Assembly: GCA_945864585.1 (NCBI GenBank) | Contig: CAMBCF010000054.1 | Coordinates: 1-33,427, forward strand | DNA: 33,427 bases | DNA from: Bordetella parapertussis | GTDB lineage: Bacteria > Pseudomonadota > Gammaproteobacteria > Burkholderiales > SG8-41 | Direction: 5' to 3' | Shown: positions 24,255-30,892 of the stretch, one piece after another | How positions within the stretch are numbered: the first letter of the stretch is position 1 | Layout of the letters: each line of letters opens with the position of its first letter | The notes under the pieces: generated by a model | The model's database searches: none | What the model saw: the letters and a program-made list of their open reading frames with translations, nothing else | Told to the model about the DNA's origin: nothing | Made by a program: the position numbers and the translations under genes

Positions 24255-24797
24255 ATGAAAAACGACGGATACTATGAAGTTTACTGGCCGCGCACGCCGC
24301 GCCAGACCGGCATCAAGCCGCTCGCCGGACGGCTTGAATCGCTGAACGGCAAGACCATCGCGCAGGTGTGGGACTTTTTGTTTCGCGGCGACGAAGTATT
24401 TGCACTGCTCGAAGAAGCGATCAAAAAAGAATTTCCTGCGGTCAAGTTTATAAGTTGGCGCGAGTTCGGCAGCTCGCATGGCGGCGAAGAAAAAGAAGCG
24501 CTCGCCGCGTTTGCAAAAAAATTCAAGGCGATGGGTGTTGATGCCGTGGTCTCCGGCATGGCGTGTTGAGGCTCCTGCACACCCGCCGTGTTGCGGGCCA
24601 GTGCAGCGTGTGAAGAACTCGGCTACCCGACTTCTTCACTCACCTGTGAAGGTTTTATGCGGCAGGCGGCGATGACCTCCATCGGACTCGGCGTGCCAAA
24701 TATTCCGCTGGCGCTGGTGCCGGGACACATCGGCATCAAGAGTGACGACGAATTACGGCGCGACATCATCGAAGTCACCGCGCAGCAGGTGATCGAA
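24255..24797 (+). CDS. UGSC-family selenoprotein, N-terminal domain, in-frame TGA read as selenocysteine
   Basis: The frame begins at ATG 24255 (MKNDGYYEVYWPR, the family's typical opening) and reads to VDAVVSGMAC. It then meets TGA at 24567-24569 and continues without other stops as GSCTPAVLRASAACEELGYP, SLTCEGFMRQ and VPLALVPGHIG-like sequence (NIPLALVPGHIG), ending at RRDIIEVTAQQVIE near 24797. The TGA falls exactly at the U of the UGSC motif that names this (seleno)protein family, giving residues Cys104-Sec105-Gly-Ser-Cys108. A hairpin follows at 24575-24606. The function of the family is not established; a redox role of Sec/Cys is likely. After 24797 the homology jumps frame into the C-terminal region; the frame itself would end at 25043. 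No ribosome site is visible. Confidence 0.8.
24575..24606 (+). promoter_or_regulatory. putative bacterial SECIS hairpin downstream of the UGA codon
   Basis: Just after the TGA, CTGCAC (24575-24580) pairs with GTGCAG (24601-24606), and CCCGC (24582-24586) pairs with GCGGG (24593-24597), leaving the apical loop CGTGTT. The loop starts 18 bases after the UGA and contains GU. Bacterial SECIS elements, as in E. coli fdhF, place a short GC stem with a GU-containing loop at about this distance for SelB binding. The small internal loop (A against CCA) lies between the stems. Confidence 0.6.
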
Positions 24798-24798
24798 A

Positions 24799-25605
24799 TT
24801 GAACGGCCCGATCATCAAGCAACTGGGTTTCAACTACACGCAGGGCGCGCTGCGCGACGGCTTCATGCCGAATACCTCGATCGGCCGTTTCTGGCGCCTG
24901 TATCAGCGCAACGTTGCAGGCTTTCTGCCACACAAAACCGACAAGGCGACGTTTGGCAACACCTGGCGCGTGGTGCTCGCCGAAAACGACGACGTGCTCC
25001 GGCAAATCGGCTGGAAAAACACCGCCGAGGAAATGGGCCATAGCGCCGGCGACAATACAGTCACCATCGCGCGCTACACCGGCGGCGGTTCGTTCTCGTC
25101 GGTATCGGGCAGCACGCCCGAGATGCTGCTGCCGTACGTGGCGGATTCCGTTTTGAAATACCACATGTGGCAGATCACCTTTACCACCAGCCACGGCAAC
25201 GGCATGCTGCGCCCGTTGGTAGTGTTAAGTCCGATCCTGGCCGAGACCATCGCCAAGGCGGGCTGGTCGAAATCGGATGTGAAACAATATCTGTTCGATC
25301 ACGCGCGGCTGCCGGCGTGGGAGTTTGAGCGCCAGTTGCGCGTTTGGAACATACGCGGCGTGTGGGACCTCAAAGACGACGTGCGCATGGGCCGCATCCC
25401 CAAAGTGTTTTACGAATCGGATGACGAGAATCGCCTGGTGCCGATTGTGTGGAAGCCGGAAGATTTTATGATTGTGGTATCGGGTGATCCGCTGCGCAAC
25501 AACATGTACGTGTTCGCGCATAACGGATTTTTAGGATATCCCGTCGGCAAGAAAATACACTTGCTGAGGGATTGGGAACAAAAGCTCGGCAGCGCGGCAC
25601 AGTAA
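24799..25605 (+). CDS. UGSC-family protein, C-terminal region, separated by deletion and frame change
   Basis: This 268-residue frame matches the C-terminal region of long UGSC-family proteins as I recall them: LNGPIIKQLGFN, NTSIGRFWRLYQRNVAGF, TFGNTWRVVLAENDD, GDNTVTIARYTGGG, RPLVVLSPILAETIAKAGW, LFDHARLPAWEFER and the ending GYPVGKKI. The region usually between the UGSC domain and this part, including a SDGLPIVPPT-type motif, is missing (roughly 130-150 residues). A TTG at 24799 with AGGTG seven bases upstream could start it by chance, but the natural protein would be one chain. It is either a relic or the result of a faulty join. A terminator-like repeat follows. Confidence 0.7.
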   Translation: MNGPIIKQLGFNYTQGALRDGFMPNTSIGRFWRLYQRNVAGFLPHKTDKATFGNTWRVVLAENDDVLRQIGWKNTAEEMGHSAGDNTVTIARYTGGGSFSSVSGSTPEMLLPYVADSVLKYHMWQITFTTSHGNGMLRPLVVLSPILAETIAKAGWSKSDVKQYLFDHARLPAWEFERQLRVWNIRGVWDLKDDVRMGRIPKVFYESDDENRLVPIVWKPEDFMIVVSGDPLRNNMYVFAHNGFLGYPVGKKIHLLRDWEQKLGSAAQ

Positions 25606-25608
25606 TTT

Positions 25609-25648
25609 GTAGGGTGAGTTAGGCGCGTTCTTTGCGCCCTAACCCACC
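25609..25648. terminator. GTAGGGTGAGTTAGGCGC hairpin, bidirectional terminator-like repeat
   Basis: Bases 25613-25626 pair with 25634-25648 (GGCGC with GCGCC, GTTA with TAAC, GG with CC) with one bulge and one mismatch around a GTTCTTT loop. It lies between the convergent UGSC-C-terminal and SDR genes. The sequence resembles common GTAGGGTGGGTTA repeats seen across bacteria. Confidence 0.65.
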
Positions 25649-25655
25649 GTTGGTA

Positions 25656-26420
25656 CTAAAACATCATCTGCCCGCCATTGATCTGTAGCGACTGTCCGTT
25701 CACATAACTCGCCGCAGGCCCGCACAGAAATCTCACCACCGTGGCAATTTCTTCCGCATCGCCCTTGCGTCCCAAGGGAATCATAGACTGAATCACTGAA
25801 TCGGCCGGCGGCGCGGCGCGCCCCGCCGCGCGCACGGTATTCATCTGTCCCGGCGCGATGCAGTTCGCCCGTATGTTGCGGTCGCCGAATTCGCGCGCGA
25901 TGCCGCGCGTGAAACCGACCAATCCATGTTTGGCCACGGAGCCGTGGACGCGTTTTTTCGCGCCCGATAAGGACATCATGCCGCCGAGTGTGACGATGCT
26001 GCCGCCGCCGTTGACGATCATCGACGGCAGGCACGCCTGCGCCAGATAAAACGCGCCGTCGAGCGTGATCGACAGCGGCACACGCCACTCGTCGTAGCTC
26101 AATTCCAGAAACGGTTTTTCGGTGCGCACCGAAGCATTGAGCACCAGAAAATCCACTCGTCCGAATTTCTGCATCACGCTATCGACCATGCCCTTTGCGG
26201 CTTTAGGGTCGGCGATATCGGCGACGTACACTTCCGCCTGACCACCCGCAGCGCGTATTTCTGCGACGACTTTTTTCGCGTCGTCCACAGAATGCCGGGT
26301 ATTCACCGCCACCGCTGCACCGGCTTTCGCCAGTTCCAGCGCAGTGGCACACCCGATGTTTTTCGCTGCGCCGGTGATCAATGCAACTTTACCGGCCAGT
26401 TCTTTGGTGTTGTCTGTCAT
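25656..26420 (-). CDS. SDR-family oxidoreductase lacking the canonical Ser-Tyr catalytic residues
   Basis: This 254-residue protein has the short-chain dehydrogenase fold. The cofactor loop is TGAAKNIG at residues 16-23, Asp68 binds adenine (ADIAD), and Asn95 is in LNAS. The C-terminus has IAPGQMNT and the INGGQ closing motif. The catalytic region is altered. The lysine is Lys164, but the position four residues before it is Gly160 instead of Tyr, and the usual Ser strand reads VTLGGM. Nearby His159 might compensate. The ATG at 26420 has GGGAG eight bases upstream. It may be a divergent SDR subgroup or a non-enzymatic member. Its neighbours give no clear pathway. Confidence 0.85.
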   Translation of the reverse strand: MTDNTKELAGKVALITGAAKNIGCATALELAKAGAAVAVNTRHSVDDAKKVVAEIRAAGGQAEVYVADIADPKAAKGMVDSVMQKFGRVDFLVLNASVRTEKPFLELSYDEWRVPLSITLDGAFYLAQACLPSMIVNGGGSIVTLGGMMSLSGAKKRVHGSVAKHGLVGFTRGIAREFGDRNIRANCIAPGQMNTVRAAGRAAPPADSVIQSMIPLGRKGDAEEIATVVRFLCGPAASYVNGQSLQINGGQMMF

Positions 26421-26603
26421 GTGTGATTCTCCCTATTCCACAAAGTGTGTTTGCATTGACGCGCCGAATTCTTTCCACTTACACGCGGACTATACTATGG
26501 CCCTAGCTGGCAATCGAGAAATTGTCATGACTTACAAAACCCTGGAAGCACGCCTCATCGCCGGCGCCATAGGCGCGGAGATCTAAGGGCAAGGAGAAGC
26601 ACC

Positions 26604-26903
26604 ATGGCCGCGTACCTCATTGCAGACATCGGAATCATCGACAGCGCCGGATTTGCCGAGTATCAACAAAAGGTTCCCGCTACGATTGCCGCCTACGGAG
26701 GCCGCTATCTAACACGAGGCGGCGCTACCGAGGTGCTTGAAGGTGGTTGGTCACCCAGGCGATTGGTCGTTCTCGAGTTTCCGGGCATGGCTCAACTCAA
26801 GACCTGGTACGCGTCGCCCGAATACCGGCCGCTGCTTGCGATTCGAATACGCACAACCCAGTCGAACGTGATGGTGACTGAAGGCATCCCAAGCGCACGG
26901 TAA
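26604..26903 (+). CDS. DUF1330-domain protein
   Basis: This 99-residue protein matches the DUF1330 family, a dimeric alpha-beta barrel of unknown function related to ABM/EthD folds. Visible features are AYLIADIGIIDSAGFAEYQQKV, the AAYGGRYLTRGG loop, EVLEGGWSPRRLVVLEFPGM and TWYASPEYRPLLAIR with the conserved Tyr-Arg. AGGAG lies seven bases before the ATG. It stands alone between an SDR on the other strand and a Bug relic. It may be an accessory to small-molecule catabolism, as is common for this fold. Confidence 0.85.
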   Translation: MAAYLIADIGIIDSAGFAEYQQKVPATIAAYGGRYLTRGGATEVLEGGWSPRRLVVLEFPGMAQLKTWYASPEYRPLLAIRIRTTQSNVMVTEGIPSAR

Positions 26904-26918
26904 ACGCGGTTCGCCGGG

Positions 26919-26972
26919 CGGGACGAAAAATACGGAAAAATCGTCAAGCTCATCGGAGCGAAGGTGGATTGA
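26919..26972 (+). pseudogene. C-terminal relic of a Bug/TctC receptor gene
   Basis: The frame reads RDEKYGKIVKLIGAKVD followed by TGA at 26970-26972. This is the typical end of a Bug receptor (EKYxKIVKxxGxKxD). No other part of the gene is present upstream; the DUF1330 gene ends at 26903. Short length limits confidence. Confidence 0.5.
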
Positions 26973-26985
26973 CTTCAAAATCTTT

Positions 26986-27068
26986 GCCACAGATTTCACA
27001 GATGAACACAGATTAAAAAAAGAAATCTGATTTTGATCTTATTTGTGTTCATCTGTGAAATCTGTAGC
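26986..27068. repeat. CCACAGATTTCACAGATG palindromic repeat
   Basis: The left arm 26986-27012 and right arm 27042-27068 are complementary over 27 bases with about two mismatches (CACAGATTTCACAGATGAAC against GTTCATCTGTGAAATCTGT). The loop is AT-rich. This sequence family is widespread in unrelated bacteria. Here it lies in the leader of the CocE-type hydrolase gene, 54 bases before its start, where the hairpin would be transcribed. Confidence 0.8.
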
Positions 27069-27122
27069 TAAAATGGTTTTTCCGCTGCGGCATTCCTGGC
27101 GCATCGTCTAAGGAACATAAAC

Positions 27123-28865
27123 ATGACCGCCTACAAATCCGAAATCCGCGACCACATGCGCGTCGACTGGGATGTGCCCATCACCATGGACGACGGCATG
27201 GTGCTGCGTGCTGACGTGTTTCGACCGCTAGCCGAGGGTAAATATCCGGCGCTGGTGAGTTATGGGCCGTACGGCAAAGGCCTCGCGTTTCAGGAAGGCT
27301 ACAAGAGCGCGTGGGAAATCATGTGCCGCGAAAATCCCGATGCGGTCGCCAACAGCACCAACCAGTATCAAAACTGGGAAGTGGTTGATCCCGAAAAATG
27401 GGTGCCTGACGGTTACGCCTGCGTGCGCGTGGATTCGCGCGGCGCGGGACGTTCGCCAGGTTTTCTTTGTCACAACGACGCGCGCGAGAACCAGGATTTT
27501 CACGACTGCATCGAGTGGGCGGCGCTGCAGCCGTGGTGCAGCGGCAAAATCGGATTAAACGGCATTTCGTACTACGCCGCCAACCAATGGCGCGTGGCGG
27601 CCACACAACCGCCGCATCTGGCCGCGATCTGCGTGTGGGAAGGCTGGGTCGATAACTACCGCGACTCCACGCATCACGGCGGCATCATCTGCGTGTTCCG
27701 CAAAAACTGGCAGGAGATGCAGGTGAAAACCGTGCAGCACGGCGTGGGAGAACAGGGCACGCGCAGCAAACTCACCGGTGAACTCGCGTGTGGACCTGAA
27801 ACGCTGAGCGATGCGCAGCTGGTAAAAAACCGCGAAGACATGTGGTCCAATCTCATCCGGAACACCGTGGACGGCCCCTACTACCGCGAGCGCAGTGGCG
27901 ATTTGTCGAAAGTAACCGTGCCGCTGCTCTCCGCCGCCAACTGGGGCGGACAAGGGTTGCATCCGCGCGGAAACTTCGAAGGTTACACACGCGCCGCCTC
28001 CACCCAAAAATGGCTGGAGGCGCACGGCGGTTCGCACTGGGCGCCGTTCTACACTGATTACGGTGTCGGCCTGCAGAAAAAATTCTTCGACTACTTTCTC
28101 AAGGGCAAACAAAACGGCTGGGACCAGCAACCGAAAGTGCAATTGCAAATCCGCCACCCGGGCGAAAAATTCGTGCTGCGTCATGAAAACGAATGGCCGC
28201 TTGCACGCACGCAGTGGACGACTTTTTATCTTGATCCGGCACAGCGTGCTCTCGGCACATATAAAAATACTTTCTTAAAAACAATCACTTATGATGCTAT
28301 GAGCGATGGCATCACGTTCTCCACGCCGCCACTGGAAACGGAAACCGAAATCACTGGTCCATCGGCGCTAAAATTATTTTTATCTTCATCCACCAGTGAT
28401 GCCGATCTGTTCATTATCCTGCGCGTCTTCGACGCGCGAGATAATGAAGTTTTGTTCCAGGGCGCGCTCGATCCCAAGACGCCGATCGCGCAAGGCTGGC
28501 TGCGCGCCTCGCACCGCAAACTCGACCGCGCGCTCACGCTGCCGTATCGCCCTTATCACACGCACGACGAAAAACAACCGCTGACGCCGGGTGAGATTGT
28601 CGAACTCGATATCGAAATCTGGCCTTCATGCATCATCATGCCCAAAGGCCATCGCGTGGCACTCACCATCAAAGGCAAAGACTACGATCATGGCCAGTCG
28701 GCCGCCTCGCTCTCCAACATGAAGAACCCGATGAGCGGCTGCGGCCCCTTCATGCACGACGATCCGCTGGATCGTCCACCAGAAATCTTCGACGGCAAAG
28801 TCACACTGCACTTCGGCCCGCAGCATCCGGCGGCGCTGTTGCTGCCGATTATTCCGGCGAAATAG
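27123..28865 (+). CDS. CocE/NonD-family hydrolase (X-Pro dipeptidyl-peptidase S15 type)
   Basis: This 580-residue cytoplasmic protein has the CocE/NonD layout. The N-terminal alpha/beta hydrolase begins ITMDDGMVLRADVFRP, and has DSRGAGRSPG and the nucleophile Ser149 in GLNGISYYAANQW. A middle part has GGSHWAPFYTD, where the His may belong to the triad. A C-terminal jelly-roll domain (ITGPSALKLFLSSSTSDADLF to the RPPEIFDGKVTLHFG end) completes it. AGGA lies eight bases before ATG 27123. One copy of the short interspersed motif (28277-28292) lies inside the reading frame and encodes LKTITYD between the two domains. Substrates are likely esters or amides; the specific one is unknown. Relics of a Bug gene lie on both sides. 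Confidence 0.88.
   Translation: MTAYKSEIRDHMRVDWDVPITMDDGMVLRADVFRPLAEGKYPALVSYGPYGKGLAFQEGYKSAWEIMCRENPDAVANSTNQYQNWEVVDPEKWVPDGYACVRVDSRGAGRSPGFLCHNDARENQDFHDCIEWAALQPWCSGKIGLNGISYYAANQWRVAATQPPHLAAICVWEGWVDNYRDSTHHGGIICVFRKNWQEMQVKTVQHGVGEQGTRSKLTGELACGPETLSDAQLVKNREDMWSNLIRNTVDGPYYRERSGDLSKVTVPLLSAANWGGQGLHPRGNFEGYTRAASTQKWLEAHGGSHWAPFYTDYGVGLQKKFFDYFLKGKQNGWDQQPKVQLQIRHPGEKFVLRHENEWPLARTQWTTFYLDPAQRALGTYKNTFLKTITYDAMSDGITFSTPPLETETEITGPSALKLFLSSSTSDADLFIILRVFDARDNEVLFQGALDPKTPIAQGWLRASHRKLDRALTLPYRPYHTHDEKQPLTPGEIVELDIEIWPSCIIMPKGHRVALTIKGKDYDHGQSAASLSNMKNPMSGCGPFMHDDPLDRPPEIFDGKVTLHFGPQHPAALLLPIIPAK
28277..28292 (+). repeat. short interspersed motif, copy 4, inside the CocE hydrolase frame
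   Basis: AAAAACAATCACTTAT lies within the coding sequence and contributes residues of the LKTITYD stretch, at the joint between the hydrolase and jelly-roll domains. Confidence 0.5.
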
Positions 28866-28882
28866 CGTACTTTAATCGTCAT

Positions 28883-28991
28883 GCGAAAAGCAAACCCGAT
28901 GCGCTCATCTACGCGTCCCAAGGCATGGGTAGCACCGGGCATTCTGGTGGTTGAGAAACAGCTGCGTGGATTGAGTATCAAGGATTTGTAG
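28883..28991 (+). pseudogene. permuted relics of a Bug/TctC receptor gene
   Basis: The first piece (28883-28940) reads AKSKPDALIYASQGMGSTGH, the central motif of a Bug receptor. The next (28935-28991, one base shifted in frame) reads PGILVVEKQLRGLSIKDL then TAG. In a normal receptor the second stretch comes just before the first, so the order is swapped. The two pieces overlap the stop region of the DenD-like gene on the other strand. They are too short to encode a protein. Confidence 0.55.
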
Positions 28992-29949
28992 CAACCGCCT
29001 GCGGGTAATCCACAACATACTCTTCAATCAAATCGTCCATCGCCGCAGGCCCCGATAATCCAAGCGTGCGCGCACGCGCCGTATCGAACCGCCATGGCCA
29101 GCCGCCGACGACGTCCGCGATCGCTTGGACTTTTTCCACACGCACCCGTGCTGAAAGCGCTGCACCGCCGTGACGCTGCAACGCCGCCAGCATGTCCGCC
29201 ACGCGCAACGATAGTCCCGGCAGATTCATCGCGGTTCTGCCGCCCCAGCGCTGCACCGGCGTTTCATAGGCCGCGATCAATCCCGCCACCGCAAATCGCG
29301 GCGAGGTAATCCACACGCCGGTTTGCGGATCCACCGGACAAATCGCGTTCACGCCCGCGAGTGGTTCGCGAATGATGCCACTCATGAAACCGGACGCGGC
29401 CTGGTTGGGTTTGCCGGGCCGCACCGTCACTGTGGGCAGACGCACACTGCGCCCGTCGATGTAGCCCTTGCGTGTGTAATCGGCGATCAATTGCTCGCAA
29501 ATAAACTTTTGCGTGCCGTATGAATTTTGTGGCATCGGCAGCGTCTTGTCGGCAATCACCTCTGGCATGTCACCGCCGAACACTGCCAGTGAACTGGAGA
29601 ACACCAGCTTCGCAGGATGCTTCAACCCTCGGCACGCATCGAGCAAGGCGCGCGTTGTATCGAGATTCGCGCGCAAGCCCACATCGATATCGGCTTCGCA
29701 TTCGCCGCTCACCGCCGCCGCCAGATGAAACACGCCCTCCACGCCGTTCATCAGACCTTCCGCGAGCAGATGTTGCAGATCGCCGGTCACACTGCGCACA
29801 CGCGCGTCCGCCAACAATGCGGCATCACGCAAGGGCGCAATGTCCGCCAGCACCAGCTCCGTAACTATTTGTTTTTGCTCGGTTTTTAGCAATGTATGCG
29901 CGAGTCGCTGACCGAGGAATCCCGCGCCGCCGGTGATCAGAGTTTTCAT
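28978..29949 (-). CDS. denD: NAD-dependent epimerase/dehydratase family, D-erythronate dehydrogenase-like
   Basis: This 323-residue extended SDR has the GGAGFLG nucleotide motif at residues 7-13, FHLAAAVSGECEADID, the catalytic FSSSLAVFGG Ser region and the YGTQK Tyr-x-x-x-Lys motif. The segments RLPTVTVRPGKPNQAASGFMSGIIREPL and MNLPGLSLRVADML are characteristic of DenD-type D-erythronate dehydrogenases, which make 2-keto- or 3-keto-erythronate for four-carbon acid catabolism. ATG 29949 has only a weak GAG ribosome site. A copy of the short interspersed motif (29861-29876) encodes the unusual KTEQKQIV insertion after the first helix. The DapA-like neighbour fits sugar-acid use. The symbol is by similarity, not proof. 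Confidence 0.78.
   Translation of the reverse strand: MKTLITGGAGFLGQRLAHTLLKTEQKQIVTELVLADIAPLRDAALLADARVRSVTGDLQHLLAEGLMNGVEGVFHLAAAVSGECEADIDVGLRANLDTTRALLDACRGLKHPAKLVFSSSLAVFGGDMPEVIADKTLPMPQNSYGTQKFICEQLIADYTRKGYIDGRSVRLPTVTVRPGKPNQAASGFMSGIIREPLAGVNAICPVDPQTGVWITSPRFAVAGLIAAYETPVQRWGGRTAMNLPGLSLRVADMLAALQRHGGAALSARVRVEKVQAIADVVGGWPWRFDTARARTLGLSGPAAMDDLIEEYVVDYPQAVATNP
29861..29876 (-). repeat. short interspersed motif, copy 5, inside the DenD-like frame
   Basis: GTAACTATTTGTTTTT, identical to copy 2, lies in frame and encodes the KQIVTEL region after the first helix of the epimerase. Confidence 0.65.
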
Positions 29950-29962
29950 GGCTTACTCAACT

Positions 29963-30655
29963 TCAGTCGATGCCGGTGGCTGCAAATATTTTCTTCGCCG
30001 TGTCGGCTGTCAACTCGCGCGCCAACGCTGTGGCAGCAACGGGCAGCGCACTGGCTGAAGTTGCGGCAGCATGGTACGTCGAAACATTCTGGATCGCATC
30101 CGGCAGCGGCGCGACAAATTTGGCGGCGCAGCCCTTGTCGATCATCACCATGATCTCGGAAATCTGTCCCATGCCAATAGCGCCCGGCCCGCGCTGCGCA
30201 ACCGTGGTGATGATGGCGGAGCCACTGTTGACCACCACGATTTTGTCTCCCAGTTGCGCTTTCAGCCCCAGCTTTTCGAGCAGCGCCGCAATGTAAACGC
30301 CGCTGGATGCATCGTTATGCACCACCGCGCTGGCCGCCAGCAACGCGCGTTTGAATGTTTCGGTGTCCGACACGTCTGGCGCCGGCGCGTCCTTATGCAC
30401 CACCACGCCCACACGCGAGCGGCCGAGCAGCGCGCGGGTGGCGGCAACGATTTTTCCGCTGGCGGCAAACTCATCCATTGCGCCCACCGTTGCCACCAGC
30501 ACATCGGCGCTCTCGCCCGCGGCGATGCGCTGGCGCAACTTCGGCACCTGGGTGAATTCGACTTCGACTTTACAGCCGTTCGCACGCCCATAGGCTGCGG
30601 CAATTTGCGCAACGCCGCCCTTCACCGCACCCGCTGACAATACTTTGAGTGACAT
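29963..30655 (-). CDS. ModA/SBP_bac_11-type substrate-binding domain protein, no signal peptide
   Basis: This 230-residue protein matches the molybdate-binding ModA-like fold (SBP_bac_11): LKVLSAGAVKGGVAQIAAAY, VEFTQVPKLRQRIAAGESADVLVAT, VGVVVHKDAP, the VVHNDASSGVYIAALLEKLGL hinge and IITTVAQRGPGAIGMGQISEIM. ATG 30655 has GGAG six bases upstream. The first strand follows directly after the start, so there is no signal peptide; the protein should stay in the cytoplasm, unlike true ModA. Such proteins occur next to catabolic genes and may sense rather than transport a ligand. It starts 13 bases before the DenD-like gene's upstream end, with which it shares a transcript. Confidence 0.8.
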   Translation of the reverse strand: MSLKVLSAGAVKGGVAQIAAAYGRANGCKVEVEFTQVPKLRQRIAAGESADVLVATVGAMDEFAASGKIVAATRALLGRSRVGVVVHKDAPAPDVSDTETFKRALLAASAVVHNDASSGVYIAALLEKLGLKAQLGDKIVVVNSGSAIITTVAQRGPGAIGMGQISEIMVMIDKGCAAKFVAPLPDAIQNVSTYHAAATSASALPVAATALARELTADTAKKIFAATGID

Positions 30656-30690
30656 GAAAGGCTCCGATGGCACTATGTTAAGCAGCAAGG

Positions 30691-30781
30691 GTAGGGTGGG
30701 CAAAACGTTTTTTGTTTTGCCCACGCCGCCACGTAAACGCGGAACTCCGAACGGTGGGCACAAAACACGTGCCCACTCTAC
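30691..30781. repeat. GTGGGCA double-hairpin repeat, copy 2, with terminal inverted repeats
   Basis: The element is bounded by GTAGGGTGGGCA (30691-30702) and TGCCCACTCTAC (30770-30781), which are complementary with one mismatch. Inside are two hairpins. The first is 30697-30725 (GTGGGCAAAACG arm). The second is 30754-30776 (GTGGGCAC with GTGCCCAC). It is the better preserved copy of the element at 11871-11942, and lies between divergent genes. Confidence 0.75.
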
Positions 30782-30892
30782 ATGCTGGCTCTATGGTATT
30801 CTTGATTGTAATCGACAGCGCGGCACGTTTGTCGCGTGCAACACATCTGCGCCTATCGATTTCAAACTCAAACTTCATTCCGAGGAGCCCCC

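Noticed and set aside
24588-25043. A separate 151-residue gene starting at GTG 24588
   Set aside because: It begins inside the conserved CTPAVLRASA motif, and its frame is continuous with 24255-24566 apart from the TGA. The part after 24797 is out-of-frame translation of the C-terminal region.
26527-26586. Short frame MTYKTLEARLIAGAIGAEI before the DUF1330 gene
   Set aside because: The first residues recall an enoyl-CoA hydratase start, but 19 residues, no strong ribosome site and no continuing homology are too little to call a gene or relic.
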